This document shows, piece by piece, positions 51,424 to 62,157 of a DNA stretch of 64,000 bases (positions within the stretch are counted from its first letter, which is position 1; the number at the start of each line of letters is the position of its first letter). Source of the DNA: Atopomonas hussainii (GTDB lineage: Bacteria > Pseudomonadota > Gammaproteobacteria > Pseudomonadales > Pseudomonadaceae); assembly GCF_900109735.1 (NCBI RefSeq), contig NZ_FOAS01000006.1:62001-126000 (forward strand), in the 5' to 3' direction. Below the pieces are notes generated by a model. That model worked only from the letters and a program-made list of their open reading frames with translations. It did not search any database and had not been told where the DNA came from. The position numbers were made by a program, and so were the translations under genes.

Positions 51424-52521
51424 ATGCTCACGCGGCGCTTGCTGATTACTTTTGTTGCTTTACTCGCTGTTGTTGGCGGGTTGGCGTTTCTCAAATACCA
51501 AAGCATCAGCGGCATGATGGCCAAGCTCGCCACGCCGAAACCGCCGATCAGTGTCAGCGCCAGCGCAGCCACAGCCAAAGACTGGCAATACCGGCTGCCG
51601 GCCATTGGCACGCTGACCGCCGCGCAAGGCGTGGAAGTGTCTAGCGAAGTGAACGGCACCATCAGTCAGCTGAACTTTGAATCTGGCCAAGCCTTGAAGA
51701 AAGGCCAACTCATCGTGCAGCTGGATGACGCCGTGGAGCGCGCCAGCCTCGCCACCGCGCAAGCAGAGCTGAAACTAGCGCAGCTGGAATTCACCCGCGG
51801 GCAAAATCTGGTCAAGCGCCAGACCATTTCACGCTCCGAGTTCGACGCCCTGCAAGCCCGTTTAGAACAAGCCAAAGCCAATGTTGCCCAGCTGCAAGCC
51901 ACGCTGGCGAAAAAAGCCATTCTGGCCCCGTTTGATGGCCAAGTAGGTATTCGCAAAGTAGACCTCGGCCAGTTTTTATCCCCCGGCACCAGCATTGCCA
52001 CCCTACAAGACTTGAGCGTGCTGTATGTGGACTTCTTCTTGCCCGAGCAAGACTTCCCCAAACTCAGCCTTGGGCAAACGCTGCACGCGCAAGTGCCGGC
52101 CTACCCTGATAAAGACTTTATTGGCCATGTGGTGGCCATCAACCCGAAAGTGGAAGACAGCACCCGTAACCTGCAAGTGCGCGCCGCCATTGACAACCCC
52201 AGCGGCCAACTGCTGCCGGGCATGTTTGCCCGCCTGAACTTACTGCTCGCCCAGCAAGGCCAAGTGGTTGTGGTGCCGGAAACCGCAATCACCTACAGCC
52301 TGTACGGCGACTCGGTGTATGTGGTGAGCAAAAACGCCGAAAACCCCGAGCAACTGACCGTAGAGCGGCTGTATGTCACCGTGGGTGAGCGCCGCGACGG
52401 CGTGGCGGTGATCGAAAAAGGCCTGCAAGGTGGCGAAACTGTGGTCACCGCTGGGCAACTGAAACTCGATAACGGCAGTCACGTCACCCTCGTGGATGAC
52501 GTTGCCGCCCACGCCGAGTAA
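51424..52521 (+). CDS. RND efflux periplasmic adaptor subunit
   Basis: 365-aa membrane fusion protein. N-terminal signal anchor (about residues 5-23), barrel-sandwich lipoyl halves (VEVSSEVNGTISQLNFESGQ and APFDGQVGIRKVDLGQFL), an alpha-hairpin between (about 105-160), and beta-barrel and membrane-proximal domains. AAGGA precedes the ATG. It is followed by the pump gene with nine bases between its stop codon and the pump ATG. It connects the pump to an outer-membrane factor that is not encoded here. Confidence 0.93.
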   Translation: MLTRRLLITFVALLAVVGGLAFLKYQSISGMMAKLATPKPPISVSASAATAKDWQYRLPAIGTLTAAQGVEVSSEVNGTISQLNFESGQALKKGQLIVQLDDAVERASLATAQAELKLAQLEFTRGQNLVKRQTISRSEFDALQARLEQAKANVAQLQATLAKKAILAPFDGQVGIRKVDLGQFLSPGTSIATLQDLSVLYVDFFLPEQDFPKLSLGQTLHAQVPAYPDKDFIGHVVAINPKVEDSTRNLQVRAAIDNPSGQLLPGMFARLNLLLAQQGQVVVVPETAITYSLYGDSVYVVSKNAENPEQLTVERLYVTVGERRDGVAVIEKGLQGGETVVTAGQLKLDNGSHVTLVDDVAAHAE

Positions 52522-52530
52522 GGAGTGCCC

Positions 52531-55500
52531 ATGCGCTTTACCGACCCGTTTATCCAGCGCCCTGTGCTGGCCACGGTGATTAGCCTGTTGATCGTGCTCT
52601 TGGGCTTTCAGGCCTTTAGCTCGTTGTCGATTCGCCAATACCCGAAGATGGAAAACGCCCTGATCACGGTGACCACCACCTACGCCGGGGCCAACACCGA
52701 GACGATTCAGGGCTATATCACCCAGCCGCTGCAGCAGGTGCTGGCCGGTGCCGAAGGCATCGACTACATGACCTCCAGCAGTCGGCAGAATGTTTCGACC
52801 ATCAACATCTATGCTCGCCTAGGGGTAGACACCAACCAGCTGTTTACCGAGGTGATGGCCAAGGCCGCCGAGGTTAAAAACCAGCTGCCCAGCGAAGCCG
52901 ACGACCCTGTAATCACCAAAAAAGCCGCTGACTCTTCGGCGTTGATGTACATCAGCTTCTCCAGCGATGAACTCAGCAACCCGCAGATTACCGATTACCT
53001 GTCGCGCGTGGTGCAGCCCAAACTGGCCACCCTGCCGGGGATTGCCGAAGCGCAGATTCTCGGCAACCGCACCTTTGCCATGCGCTTATGGCTCGACCCA
53101 GCGAAGATGGCCGCTTATGGCGTAACGGCGAAGGACATCAACGAAAAGGTTCGCGCCTATAACTTCTTGTCTGCCGCCGGCGAGACCAAGGGCGAATTAG
53201 TCGTTTCCAGCGTTAACGCGCAGACCGAACTCAAAGACGCCCGCTCGTTTGCCGCTATTCCGCTGAAAACCCAAGGCGACAGCCGCGTGCTACTCGGTGA
53301 TGTGGCGCGGGTAGAGCTGGACTCAGCCAGCTATGACTCGGTGAGTTTCTTCGGTGGCGTGCCGGCGGTGTATATCGGCATTAAAGGCACCCCCACCGCC
53401 AACCCGCTGGAAGTGATCAAACAGGTACGTGAGCTACTCCCGCAGCTGGAACGGCAGTTACCGCCAGCGCTGAAACTGGATATCGGCTACGACGCCACGC
53501 TGTTTATTCAGGCCTCCATCGACGAGGTGGTGAAGACCCTGTTTGAAGCCGTGCTGATCGTCATCGTGGTGGTGTTCTTATTCCTCGGTGCGTGGCGTTC
53601 GGTGCTGATTCCGGTGATCACCATTCCGCTGTCGATGATCGGCGTGCTGTTCTTCATGCAGATGATGGGCTACTCGATCAACCTGCTCACCTTGCTGGCT
53701 ATGGTGTTGGCCATTGGCCTGGTAGTGGATGACGCGATTGTGGTGGTGGAAAACATTCACCGGCATATCGAAGAAGGCAAAACGCCCTTCCAAGCCGCCA
53801 TCGAAGGGGCTCGCGAGATTGCCGTTCCGGTGATTTCGATGACCATCACCCTAGCCGCCGTGTATGCACCGATTGGCTTGCTCAGCGGCTTAACCGGCGC
53901 GCTGTTTAAAGAATTCGCCTTTACCTTGGCCGGTGCTGTGGTGATTTCCGGCATTGTGGCGCTGACGTTGTCGCCGATGATGTGCGCCAAGCTGCTGCGC
54001 CATGAAGAAAACCCCAGCGGTTTAGCGCATAAGTTGGACCAGCTGTTTGAGCACCTCAAGCGGGTTTATCAACGCGCCTTACACAACTCGCTAGACACCC
54101 GCAGCGTGGTGCTGCTGGTGGCTGGCGTGCTGATTTTGGTGATTCCGGCGCTGTTTAAGTTCAGCAAAAGCGAACTGGCCCCCAGTGAAGACCAAGGCGT
54201 GGTGTTCGTCATCGCCAGCGCGCCGCAAACCGCTAACTTGGAATACCTAACCCGCTATACCGATCAGTTCACTGCGGTGTTTAAGCAGTTTCCCGAGTAC
54301 TACTCGGCCTTCCAGATTAACGGCACCAACGGTGTGCAAAGCGCCATCGGCGGCATGTTGCTCAAGCCTTGGAACGAGCGCACACGCACCCAGCAAGAGC
54401 TTCTCCCGCTGGTACAGGCCGAGCTGAACAAGATCCCCGGCATCAAGATTTTCACCTTTAACCGCCCTAGCCTGCCGGGCAGCGGTGAAGGTTTGCCGGT
54501 GCAGTTCATCATCAACACGCCGAACGATTACGAGTCGCTTTTGCAAGTCACCCAGCGCATCAAAGAGCGCGCGGTGGCCAGCGGCAAGTTCGCCTTCTTA
54601 GATATCGACTTGGCGTTCGATAAGCCCGAGATCGTGATTGAAGTCGACCGCGAAAAAGCCGCGCAAATGGGCGTGGCCATGCAAGACATCGGTAGCACCC
54701 TAAGCACCTTGCTTGGCGAAGGCGAGATCAACCGCTTTACCGTGGACGGGCGCAGCTACAAGGTGATCGCCCAAGTGGAACAGCGTTTCCGTGATAACGC
54801 CGGCTGGCTGAATCAATACCACGTGAAAAGCAGCAGTGGGCAGATGGTGCCACTGGCCACGGTGATCAGCATTCGTGATCGCGCACGGCCAACTCAGCTC
54901 ACCCAGTTCCAGCAGCTGAACTCGGCGCTGATTCAGGGTGTGCCTATGGTCAGCATGGGCGAAGCGCTGGAAACCTTGCAGCAAATTGCCGACGAAGAAG
55001 CGCCGCAGGGCTTTACCTACGACGTGGCTGGCCAGTCGCGGCAATACGCCCAAGAAGGCACTGCGCTGTACATGACCTTTGCCTTGGCACTGGCGATTAT
55101 CTTCTTGGTGCTGGCAGCGCAGTTTGAAAGTTTCCGCGATCCGTTGGTGGTGCTGATTACCGTGCCGTTATCCATCTGCGGCGCGCTGGTGCCGATCTTC
55201 TTGGGCTACGCCACGCTGAACATCTACACCCAAGTGGGCCTCGTCACTCTGATTGGCTTGATCAGTAAGCACGGCATCTTGATTGTCGAGTTCGCCAACC
55301 AACTGCGTGACGAGCGCGGCCTGAGCCTGCGTGAAGCGGTTGAAGAAGCCGCGTCTATTCGCCTGCGCCCGGTGCTGATGACCACCGCCGCTATGGTGCT
55401 CGGCGTGCTGCCGCTGATCTTCGCCGAAGGTGCCGGCGCGGCCAGCCGCTTTAATATCGGCTTGGTGATTGCCACGGGGATGACCATTGGCACCTTGTTC

Positions 55501-55572
55501 ACCTTGTTCGTGTTGCCGGCGCTATACACCTATCTGGCCCGCGAGCGGCAAAACGTACCTGCGCTCGAGTAA
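52531..55572 (+). CDS. RND multidrug efflux pump (HAE1 type)
   Basis: 1013 aa, 12 transmembrane helices with two large periplasmic loops. N-terminal FIQRPVLATVISLLIVLLG and the helix-4 motif GLVVDDAIVVVENIHRH, with the proton-relay Asp pair, mark the hydrophobe/amphiphile type rather than the metal type. ATG 52531 has AAGGAG five bases upstream; GTG 52525 is less likely. Together with the adaptor it forms a two-gene operon closed by a terminator. Substrates unknown. Confidence 0.94.
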   Translation: MRFTDPFIQRPVLATVISLLIVLLGFQAFSSLSIRQYPKMENALITVTTTYAGANTETIQGYITQPLQQVLAGAEGIDYMTSSSRQNVSTINIYARLGVDTNQLFTEVMAKAAEVKNQLPSEADDPVITKKAADSSALMYISFSSDELSNPQITDYLSRVVQPKLATLPGIAEAQILGNRTFAMRLWLDPAKMAAYGVTAKDINEKVRAYNFLSAAGETKGELVVSSVNAQTELKDARSFAAIPLKTQGDSRVLLGDVARVELDSASYDSVSFFGGVPAVYIGIKGTPTANPLEVIKQVRELLPQLERQLPPALKLDIGYDATLFIQASIDEVVKTLFEAVLIVIVVVFLFLGAWRSVLIPVITIPLSMIGVLFFMQMMGYSINLLTLLAMVLAIGLVVDDAIVVVENIHRHIEEGKTPFQAAIEGAREIAVPVISMTITLAAVYAPIGLLSGLTGALFKEFAFTLAGAVVISGIVALTLSPMMCAKLLRHEENPSGLAHKLDQLFEHLKRVYQRALHNSLDTRSVVLLVAGVLILVIPALFKFSKSELAPSEDQGVVFVIASAPQTANLEYLTRYTDQFTAVFKQFPEYYSAFQINGTNGVQSAIGGMLLKPWNERTRTQQELLPLVQAELNKIPGIKIFTFNRPSLPGSGEGLPVQFIINTPNDYESLLQVTQRIKERAVASGKFAFLDIDLAFDKPEIVIEVDREKAAQMGVAMQDIGSTLSTLLGEGEINRFTVDGRSYKVIAQVEQRFRDNAGWLNQYHVKSSSGQMVPLATVISIRDRARPTQLTQFQQLNSALIQGVPMVSMGEALETLQQIADEEAPQGFTYDVAGQSRQYAQEGTALYMTFALALAIIFLVLAAQFESFRDPLVVLITVPLSICGALVPIFLGYATLNIYTQVGLVTLIGLISKHGILIVEFANQLRDERGLSLREAVEEAASIRLRPVLMTTAAMVLGVLPLIFAEGAGAASRFNIGLVIATGMTIGTLFTLFVLPALYTYLARERQNVPALE

Positions 55573-55581
55573 ACCGCTAGC

Positions 55582-55628
55582 CCAACAAAAAGCCCCTGCG
55601 CGCACATGCGGCAGGGGCTTTTTGTTGG
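55582..55628. terminator. Bidirectional terminator between RND pump and Cus operon
   Basis: Long stem CCAACAAAAAGCCCCTGC and complement (18 pairs) with an 11-nt loop; A and T runs on both flanks serve both converging operons. Confidence 0.88.
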
Positions 55629-55644
55629 CGTCTAGGCGTTAGGT

Positions 55645-56163
55645 TTACTGTTTAGTGATCGCACTGATCACGCCATTCATGCCCTTGGCGGTGAACTTAA
55701 AGCTCACCTTGTCGCCCACGCTTAAGCCCTCGAGCAACTTGGCATCGGTGACGGCAAAGCCCATGGTCATCTTCGGCCAGTTGTGGCTAGCCACCGGCTC
55801 ATGGTCGATCACCACTTGCTGACGGTCAGGCAGCAGCGCCTTAATCACGCCCTCGCCTTCGCCGGCCATGCCCATATCGCCATGCTCCATGGACATTTTT
55901 TTATCTTGCATGCCATTGACCATGCCATGACCTTCGCCGTGCATGTTGTTATGCATATCGGCCATGTCACCCATGCCCTCGTGCATGTTGGCCATCTTGT
56001 CTTGCATGCCCGCTTTCATGCCCTCTTTCATCCCCGCAGCCTGGCTGGCAGCTTCCTGCACGGCGGGGGCCGTAACCGCCTCGGTACTGTGGTGCGCTGC
56101 TTCTGCTAAAGCGTGCAACGGTAAAGCTGTACCCATCACTAAAGCCAATACGATTGTTTTCAT
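55645..56163 (-). CDS. CusF-like periplasmic copper chaperone with Met/His-rich segment
   Basis: 172 aa. Signal peptide about residues 1-20. Residues 45-99 contain 15 Met and 5 His in Met-x2-3-Met spacing, a likely Cu(I)/Ag(I) store. The C-terminal 70 residues match CusF, with all four copper ligands: H121, W129, M132, M134 (HEPVASHNWPKMTM). CusF hands metal to the CusB/CusA pump; the extra segment is not part of the E. coli protein. AAGGAGA precedes the ATG. Last gene of the Cus operon, 11 nt after cusA. Confidence 0.9.
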   Translation of the reverse strand: MKTIVLALVMGTALPLHALAEAAHHSTEAVTAPAVQEAASQAAGMKEGMKAGMQDKMANMHEGMGDMADMHNNMHGEGHGMVNGMQDKKMSMEHGDMGMAGEGEGVIKALLPDRQQVVIDHEPVASHNWPKMTMGFAVTDAKLLEGLSVGDKVSFKFTAKGMNGVISAITKQ

Positions 56164-56174
56164 GGTGTTTCTCC

Positions 56175-59100
56175 TTAGGGTTGCTCTTGCTGCGGGGCGC
56201 TGACGGATTCAACGCTCCGTTGGGCCTCGCGGCCATGCCATAGGCGGTAAGCCGCCGGTAAAACGAACAGGGATAACAAGGGCGCGCTGAGCATGCCGCC
56301 GAGCATAGGTGCGGCAATGCGGCTCATGATTTCGCTGCCGGTGCCCGAGCCCCAGAAGATCGGCGCCAAGCCCGCGACGATGGTTGCCACTGTCATAGCC
56401 TTGGGGCGAATGCGCTGCACCGCGCCCTCACGAATAGCCGCCAGTAAGCCATCTGGTCCGGTGTGACCGAGGCTCTGGTGGTCGTGCCAAGCATTGCGCA
56501 GGTACAACAGCATGATCACGCCAAACTCAGCAGCCACCCCGGCCAAGGCAATAAAGCCCACCCCGGTAGCCACCGACAGGTTGTAGCCGGCCAAGTAGAT
56601 AAACCAGATGCCGCCAATCAGCGCGAACGGCAGGCTGGCCATAATCAACACGGCCTCGCCGACGCGGCTAAAGGTTAAGTACAAGAGCACGAAGATGATC
56701 ATCAGCGTGGCCGGCACCACCAGCTTTAGCCGCGCATTGGCCCGCTCGATAAACTCGAACTGCCCCGAGAACGCCACGCTGACGCCTGCGGGCAATTCGA
56801 CCTGCTCAGCCACTTGCGCGCGCAAGTCGTTAACCACCGACACTAAGTCGCGCCCGCGCACATCGATATACACCCAGCCCGACAAGCGCGCGTTCTCGCT
56901 TTTCAGCATCGGCGGGCCATCGGTGATCAGTACATCGGCCACTGTACCTAAGGTGATTTGCGCGCCGCCGGGGGTGAAGATCGGCAACTCTTTCAGCGCC
57001 GCAGGCGAGTCGCGCCACTCGCGGCCATAACGCAGACTGATCGGAAAGCGCGCCAGCCCCTCGACGGTTTCGCCGATGTTCTGCCCGCCGATAGCACCGC
57101 TGACAATCGCCTGCACATCAGCAATGTTCAGCCCGTATTGCGCGGCGCGAGCGCGATCGATACGCACATCCAAGTAGCGGCCGCCGGTTAAGCGTTCGGC
57201 CAAGGCCGAGCTTACCCCCGGCACTGTGCGGGCGATTTTCTCCACCTGCGCGCTGACCTTATCGATCTGATCCAGATGATCGCCGGCCACCTTCACCCCA
57301 ATCGGGCTCTTGATGCCGGTAGCTAACATGTCGATGCGGTTACGAATCGGCGCAATCCACAGGTTAGCCAAGCCCGGCACTTGCACGGCGCGGTCGAGTT
57401 CTTCCACCAGTTTTTCCGGCGTCATGCCCGCGCGCCACTGCTCACGCGGCTTAAACTGGATAATGGTTTCAAACATCTCCAGTGGCGCCGGGTCGGTGGC
57501 ACTCTCAGCGCGCCCGGCCTTGCCAAACACGCGGTGCACCTCAGGCACGGTTTTGATCAAGCGGTCGGTTTGCTGCAACAGCTGCGCGGCCTTTTGCGCC
57601 GACAGCCCCGGCAAAGCACTGGGCATGTACAGCAAGTCGCCTTCATCCAGCGGCGGCAAAAACTCGCCACCGAGTTTAGACAGCGGCCAGGCGGTGGTCG
57701 CCAGCAACAAGGCCGCCACCACTAAGGTGGTTTTCGGCCAGGCCAGCACCTTGTCGAGCAGCGGCTGATACACACGAATCAAGCCACGATTAAGCGGGTT
57801 GGCGGTTTCGCTAGGAATTTTGCCGCGAATCCAGAAACCCATCAGCACCGGGATCAAGGTCACCGCCAGCGCCGCCGACGCCGCCATGGCGTAGGTTTTG
57901 GTGTAGGCCAACGGGGCAAACAAGCGGCCCTCTTGCGCCTCAAGGGTAAACACCGGCACGAACGACAGGGTAATGATCAACAGGCTGAAAAACAGCGCCG
58001 GGCCGACTTCTTCCGCCGCTTGCATAATCACTCGCCAGTGCGCTTCGCCTTTCAGTACCTCGCCGGGATGGGCGTGCTGCCAGGCTTCGAGCTTTTTGTG
58101 CGCGTTCTCGATCATCACCACCGCGGCATCCACCATGGCGCCCACGGCAATCGCGATGCCGCCGAGCGACATGATGTTGGCGTTAATGCCCTGCGCCTGC
58201 ATGACGATAAACGCCACTAGCACGCCAACCGGCAGCGAGATAATCGCCACCAACGACGAGCGCAAGTGCCACAAGAACAGCGCGCAAATCAGCGCCACCA
58301 TCAGAAACTCTTCGAGCAGCTTGCTCTTGAGGTTGGCCACCGCGCGGTCGATCAAACCGCTGCGGTCGTAAGTGGTGACGATTTCCACACCCTCGGGCAG
58401 GCTGCTTTGCAGCTCGGCCACCTTGGCTTGCACGGCGGCCAAGGTGCTGCGGGCGTTTTTGCCGCTGCGCAAAATCACCACACCGCCCACCGCCTCGCCC
58501 TCGCCGTTCAACTCGCCAATGCCACGGCGCATCTCCGGGCCTAACTGAATATGCGCCACATCGGCCAAGGTCAGCGGCACGCCGTTGCTGTCGAGCCGTA
58601 GCGGAATAGCACGGAAGTCCTCCACGCTTTGCAAGTAACCCGAGGCGCGCACCATAAACTCGGCCTCGCCCAGCTCCAGCACACTGCCGCCAGCCTCTTG
58701 GTTAGCGTTGTTGATCGCTTCGGCGACTTGCTGCTGACTCACCCCACGGCTAGCCATGCGGATCGGGTCGAGCAGTACCTGATACTGACGCACCATGCCG
58801 CCAATGCTGGCCACTTCGGCTACGTTTTCCAGGCTGATCAGCTCGTAGCGCAAGAACCAATCCTGCAAGGCGCGTAGCTGCGCCAGATCGTGCTTACCGC
58901 TGCGATCCACCAGCGCGTATTGGTAAATCCAACCCACCCCGGTGGCGTCTGGGCCCAGGCTCGGCTGCACGCCCTCCGGCAGGCGCCCTTGCACTTGGTT
59001 GAGGTACTCCAGCACCCGCGAGCGCGCCCAGTACAAGTCAGTGCCGTCTTCAAACAGCACATAGACAAAGCTGTCGCCGAAGAAGGAAAACCCGCGCACC

Positions 59101-59342
59101 GTGCGCGCCCCCGGCACCGACAACATGGTCGAGGCCAGCGGATAGGTGACTTGGTTTTCCACTAACTGCGGCGCCTGACCGGGGTACGAGGTGCGGATGA
59201 TCACCTGCGTGTCGGATAAATCCGGCAGCGCGTCGATGCCGGTGTTTTGCACCGACCACACGCCCCACACGCAGGCAAAAATGGTCGCCAGCAGCACCAG
59301 CAGGCGGTTATGCACCGACCAGCGAATCAGCGCGGCAATCAT
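56175..59342 (-). CDS. cusA: Copper/silver RND efflux pump CusA
   Basis: 1055 aa, heavy-metal RND (HME) type, 12 transmembrane helices. The three methionines that guide Cu(I)/Ag(I) through E. coli CusA have counterparts in LLYMPS, PLEMFET and RIDMLAT, which supports monovalent metal specificity over Czc-type Zn/Co/Cd. Helix-4 region [19 protein letters not shown]. Its ATG overlaps the cusB stop by four bases. Confidence 0.95.
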   Translation of the reverse strand: MIAALIRWSVHNRLLVLLATIFACVWGVWSVQNTGIDALPDLSDTQVIIRTSYPGQAPQLVENQVTYPLASTMLSVPGARTVRGFSFFGDSFVYVLFEDGTDLYWARSRVLEYLNQVQGRLPEGVQPSLGPDATGVGWIYQYALVDRSGKHDLAQLRALQDWFLRYELISLENVAEVASIGGMVRQYQVLLDPIRMASRGVSQQQVAEAINNANQEAGGSVLELGEAEFMVRASGYLQSVEDFRAIPLRLDSNGVPLTLADVAHIQLGPEMRRGIGELNGEGEAVGGVVILRSGKNARSTLAAVQAKVAELQSSLPEGVEIVTTYDRSGLIDRAVANLKSKLLEEFLMVALICALFLWHLRSSLVAIISLPVGVLVAFIVMQAQGINANIMSLGGIAIAVGAMVDAAVVMIENAHKKLEAWQHAHPGEVLKGEAHWRVIMQAAEEVGPALFFSLLIITLSFVPVFTLEAQEGRLFAPLAYTKTYAMAASAALAVTLIPVLMGFWIRGKIPSETANPLNRGLIRVYQPLLDKVLAWPKTTLVVAALLLATTAWPLSKLGGEFLPPLDEGDLLYMPSALPGLSAQKAAQLLQQTDRLIKTVPEVHRVFGKAGRAESATDPAPLEMFETIIQFKPREQWRAGMTPEKLVEELDRAVQVPGLANLWIAPIRNRIDMLATGIKSPIGVKVAGDHLDQIDKVSAQVEKIARTVPGVSSALAERLTGGRYLDVRIDRARAAQYGLNIADVQAIVSGAIGGQNIGETVEGLARFPISLRYGREWRDSPAALKELPIFTPGGAQITLGTVADVLITDGPPMLKSENARLSGWVYIDVRGRDLVSVVNDLRAQVAEQVELPAGVSVAFSGQFEFIERANARLKLVVPATLMIIFVLLYLTFSRVGEAVLIMASLPFALIGGIWFIYLAGYNLSVATGVGFIALAGVAAEFGVIMLLYLRNAWHDHQSLGHTGPDGLLAAIREGAVQRIRPKAMTVATIVAGLAPIFWGSGTGSEIMSRIAAPMLGGMLSAPLLSLFVLPAAYRLWHGREAQRSVESVSAPQQEQP

Positions 59343-60814
59343 GGCTGCACCTGCCGGTTTTCATGCTCTGCGTGCGGGTCTTGGCTGAGCTTGTCGATCT
59401 GCATCAGGGTTGGCCCGGCATCACCTAGGCTCACCCCCACGCGTACTTTGTCGCCCACCTGCAGGCCTTGTTTCAGCGCGGAGTCGGCCAGCGGAAAGCC
59501 CATGATCATGCCCGGCATATTCAAGCTTTCAAACGGGCCGTGATCGAGTAGCAGGCTGTTCTCTTCAATGGCCAGAATGCTCGCCTCGGCCTCGTGCAGG
59601 GTTTGCCCATGACTGGCGGATTCCTCCAGCGACTGGGCCAAAATACCGCGCAGGCTGGCCTCCGAGTCGATCAGGAATTGCCCCGAACGCACCACGCGCT
59701 GTCCAGCCTTGAGCCCGGCCAGCACTTCGACGCCTTGGCGAGTTTCGCGGCCAAGCTTGACCTCCAATGGGCGGAAGCGACCATCGTCTTCGGCAAGCAT
59801 CACTAAGGTGCGCCGTCCAGTGCGGATCACCGCCTCGCTGGGGATTGCCAACGCCTCACCTTCGTCACGGCGCAAACGCACTTGTGCGGTCATGCCCGGG
59901 CGCAGTTGTCGTTCGGGGTTGGCCAGCTCCACGCGCACGCGTACGGTGCGGCTGTCTTGGTTGGCTTGTGGCAGCACGGCGGCAATCTTGCCTTCCAACA
60001 CGCGGCCCGGCAGTGCCGCTAGGCGTGCGGTCACCGCTTGGCCGCTGGCTAAAGTGCTGGCCTCGGCCTCGGGCACAGCGACTTCCAGCCACACGCTGGC
60101 CAGCGCGTTAATTCGCGCTAGGGTTTGCCCGGCGCTTAAGGTCATGCCTTCGCGCACCTCTAAGGTTTCAATTACCCCGGCCAAAGGGCTGCGCACGGTC
60201 CATACACTTTGCAGGCGGCCGGTTTTCTCCAGCTGGGCAATCATCTCGGCAGGCAAACCGGCCAAGCGCAAACGCTGCCGGGCAGCACTGAGTAATTCGG
60301 CCTCGCCTAAGCCACGCAGGGCTAAATACTCCTGCTGCGGGGCGCTCCAGGCCGGCACTAACAAGTCCACCAACGGCTCGCCAGCGGCGATCACGTCTTC
60401 CGGTGCATGAGGGTAGATGCGTTCGACAAAACCTTCGGCGCGCGCCTGCACCACGGCTAAATCACGGGCGTTGAATTGCAGGGTGCCGACCACATCCAGC
60501 TCGCCGCCGAGCGCCATGCGCTCGACAGTCGCCAAGCGCATACCGAGGTTCTGGGTGATGCTCGGGTCGATACGCACGCTGGCGCCGTCGCCGCCTTCAT
60601 CGGCGTAACGCGGCACTAAGTCCATATCCATAAACGGCGACTTGCCGGGTTTGTCGAACTTTTGCTGCGGGTACATAGGGTCGTACCAATACAGCACTTC
60701 GCGCTCGGCCTTAGTGGCCGCTGAGTTGCCGTGAGCGGCATGCGGATCAGCGGCCAGCGCGGCGCTAGCCATGAAACTGGCGAGCAGTGCCAGGGCGATA
60801 CGATTGAGGCTCAT
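59339..60814 (-). CDS. cusB: CusB-type adaptor with N-terminal HMBD and C-terminal CusF-like domain
   Basis: 491 aa. Signal peptide to about residue 21, then a heavy-metal-binding domain ([20 protein letters not shown], about 42-70), the usual adaptor domains, and an additional CusF-like domain at about 410-475. In that domain the ligands are H425, M436 and M438, but the CusF tryptophan is Met433 (LNMPGMIMG). Four-base overlaps with cusA and the outer-membrane gene indicate tight coupling. Confidence 0.93.
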   Translation of the reverse strand: MSLNRIALALLASFMASAALAADPHAAHGNSAATKAEREVLYWYDPMYPQQKFDKPGKSPFMDMDLVPRYADEGGDGASVRIDPSITQNLGMRLATVERMALGGELDVVGTLQFNARDLAVVQARAEGFVERIYPHAPEDVIAAGEPLVDLLVPAWSAPQQEYLALRGLGEAELLSAARQRLRLAGLPAEMIAQLEKTGRLQSVWTVRSPLAGVIETLEVREGMTLSAGQTLARINALASVWLEVAVPEAEASTLASGQAVTARLAALPGRVLEGKIAAVLPQANQDSRTVRVRVELANPERQLRPGMTAQVRLRRDEGEALAIPSEAVIRTGRRTLVMLAEDDGRFRPLEVKLGRETRQGVEVLAGLKAGQRVVRSGQFLIDSEASLRGILAQSLEESASHGQTLHEAEASILAIEENSLLLDHGPFESLNMPGMIMGFPLADSALKQGLQVGDKVRVGVSLGDAGPTLMQIDKLSQDPHAEHENRQVQP

Positions 60815-62076
60815 GGCTGGCCCTCCATAGCAGTCTGTTGGCTGGGGTCGAAGGCAAAAAACAGCGCGGCGTTAGCCAGTGCGCGTTGTTCACGCAGGTC
60901 GATATCACGCAGCTGCGCCTCGATATGCTCGCTACGCGCGGCTATCACCTCACTTAAGCTGCCCTGCCCGCCGCGATAATCGGCCAGCGCCAGCTTGGCG
61001 CGCTGGGCGGCCAGCGGCAGCATGGTTTGCTCGCTACGGCGCACGGCCAATTGCAGGCGCTCCAGCTCGGCGAGGCCTTGCTCTAACTCGGCCTGTAGTT
61101 GCAGGCGCAGGTCGTCACGCTGCGCTTGGGTTTGGCTGAGCCGCGCTTGCTCGGCGGCAATGCGTGGGCCTTGGCGGCTGCCGATAAAGAGCGGCAAATC
61201 CATCGACACCTGCAGGCTAACCATGTCGCCAAATGCCGGATCACGGTTTTGGTAGGCGACTTCCCAGCTCCAGTCTGGGGTTTTCTCTGCCACGGCTAAG
61301 GCCACATTGGCTTCGGCTTCGCGGGTTTGCGCCCCCGCCGATTGCAGCGCCGGGTGGCTGAGTAGTGCTTGGCGATAGGTTTGCCGCGCCACCGGCCAGC
61401 TGGGCCAGTCGCCCGTTAAGCGACTAGCGGGCTGGCCAAGCCAGCGGCTCAGTTGTGCTTGGTTTTGCCGCAGTTGCGCCTGCAAGGCATCTTGCTGCTC
61501 TTGCAGCAGTGCTAATTGCTGGCGTGGCACTAAACGCTCGGCGCTAACGCCCTGCCCCGAGGCCAAGCGCGCTTGCACGGCCTTATCGAGCAGCTGGTTC
61601 TCTTTAATCAGCGCCGGAAACAACGCCAAACGCTGCGTGCTGGCCCAACTGCGCAGCCACGCTGCGGCGGTTTGCGCGGCAATTGATTGCGCTTGGTAAT
61701 GCGCCGCGGCGTGCGCACTGCCCAACGCGGCATCGGCCTGTTGCTGCCATGCCTCGCGCTTGGCACGGCTGGGCATTTCTTGCATTAAGCCAACCATTTG
61801 CATGGTCATCGGCTCGCGGTTTAAACGCAGCCGATCATCGCTTTCAATCGGTACGTTTTGCAGGCCCAAGCGCAGTTGCGGGTCGGGCAAAGCGGCGGCG
61901 GGTATCCGCGCTTGTTCCGCTGCCTGCACACCGGCAGCGCTGGCCTTTAATAACGGCGCCTGCTGCGCTTGGCTTAAAGCTTGCTCAAGAGTCAGTGCCT
62001 GCGCTGGCAGCACGGCCATAGCGCACAGCAGCACGGCCAGTGCACGCACCGGTTTGGGTAAATCAATAGGTTGCAT
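60811..62076 (-). CDS. cusC: TolC-family outer-membrane factor, CusC-like
   Basis: 421 aa. Signal peptide ending near QA-LT (about 28). Two repeats of outer-membrane efflux domain with long Ala/Gln/Leu-rich helices. It provides the outer-membrane channel for CusBA. The position as first gene of the operon with four-base overlap to cusB supports the role. A palindrome at 62115-62138 lies about 40 nt upstream. The E. coli CusC lipidation Cys is absent; CzcC-like naming is also possible. Confidence 0.88.
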   Translation of the reverse strand: MQPIDLPKPVRALAVLLCAMAVLPAQALTLEQALSQAQQAPLLKASAAGVQAAEQARIPAAALPDPQLRLGLQNVPIESDDRLRLNREPMTMQMVGLMQEMPSRAKREAWQQQADAALGSAHAAAHYQAQSIAAQTAAAWLRSWASTQRLALFPALIKENQLLDKAVQARLASGQGVSAERLVPRQQLALLQEQQDALQAQLRQNQAQLSRWLGQPASRLTGDWPSWPVARQTYRQALLSHPALQSAGAQTREAEANVALAVAEKTPDWSWEVAYQNRDPAFGDMVSLQVSMDLPLFIGSRQGPRIAAEQARLSQTQAQRDDLRLQLQAELEQGLAELERLQLAVRRSEQTMLPLAAQRAKLALADYRGGQGSLSEVIAARSEHIEAQLRDIDLREQRALANAALFFAFDPSQQTAMEGQP

Positions 62077-62114
62077 GGTGCAAACATCCTGAAAAGTGCG
62101 GCAAGGCCGCGCTT

Positions 62115-62138
62115 GAATGCTGAGTTAACTCGGCATTC
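62115..62138. promoter_or_regulatory. 24-bp near-perfect palindrome upstream of cusCBA
   Basis: GAATGC arm, GAGTTAACTC core and GCATTC arm; 11 of 12 base pairs match. It lies between the small Cys-rich gene and the cusC start. No T run follows on the minus strand, so an operator for a copper-responsive regulator is more likely than a terminator. The regulator gene is not in the window. Confidence 0.5.
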
Positions 62139-62157
62139 CCCTGTTAGGTCGCAGGGT

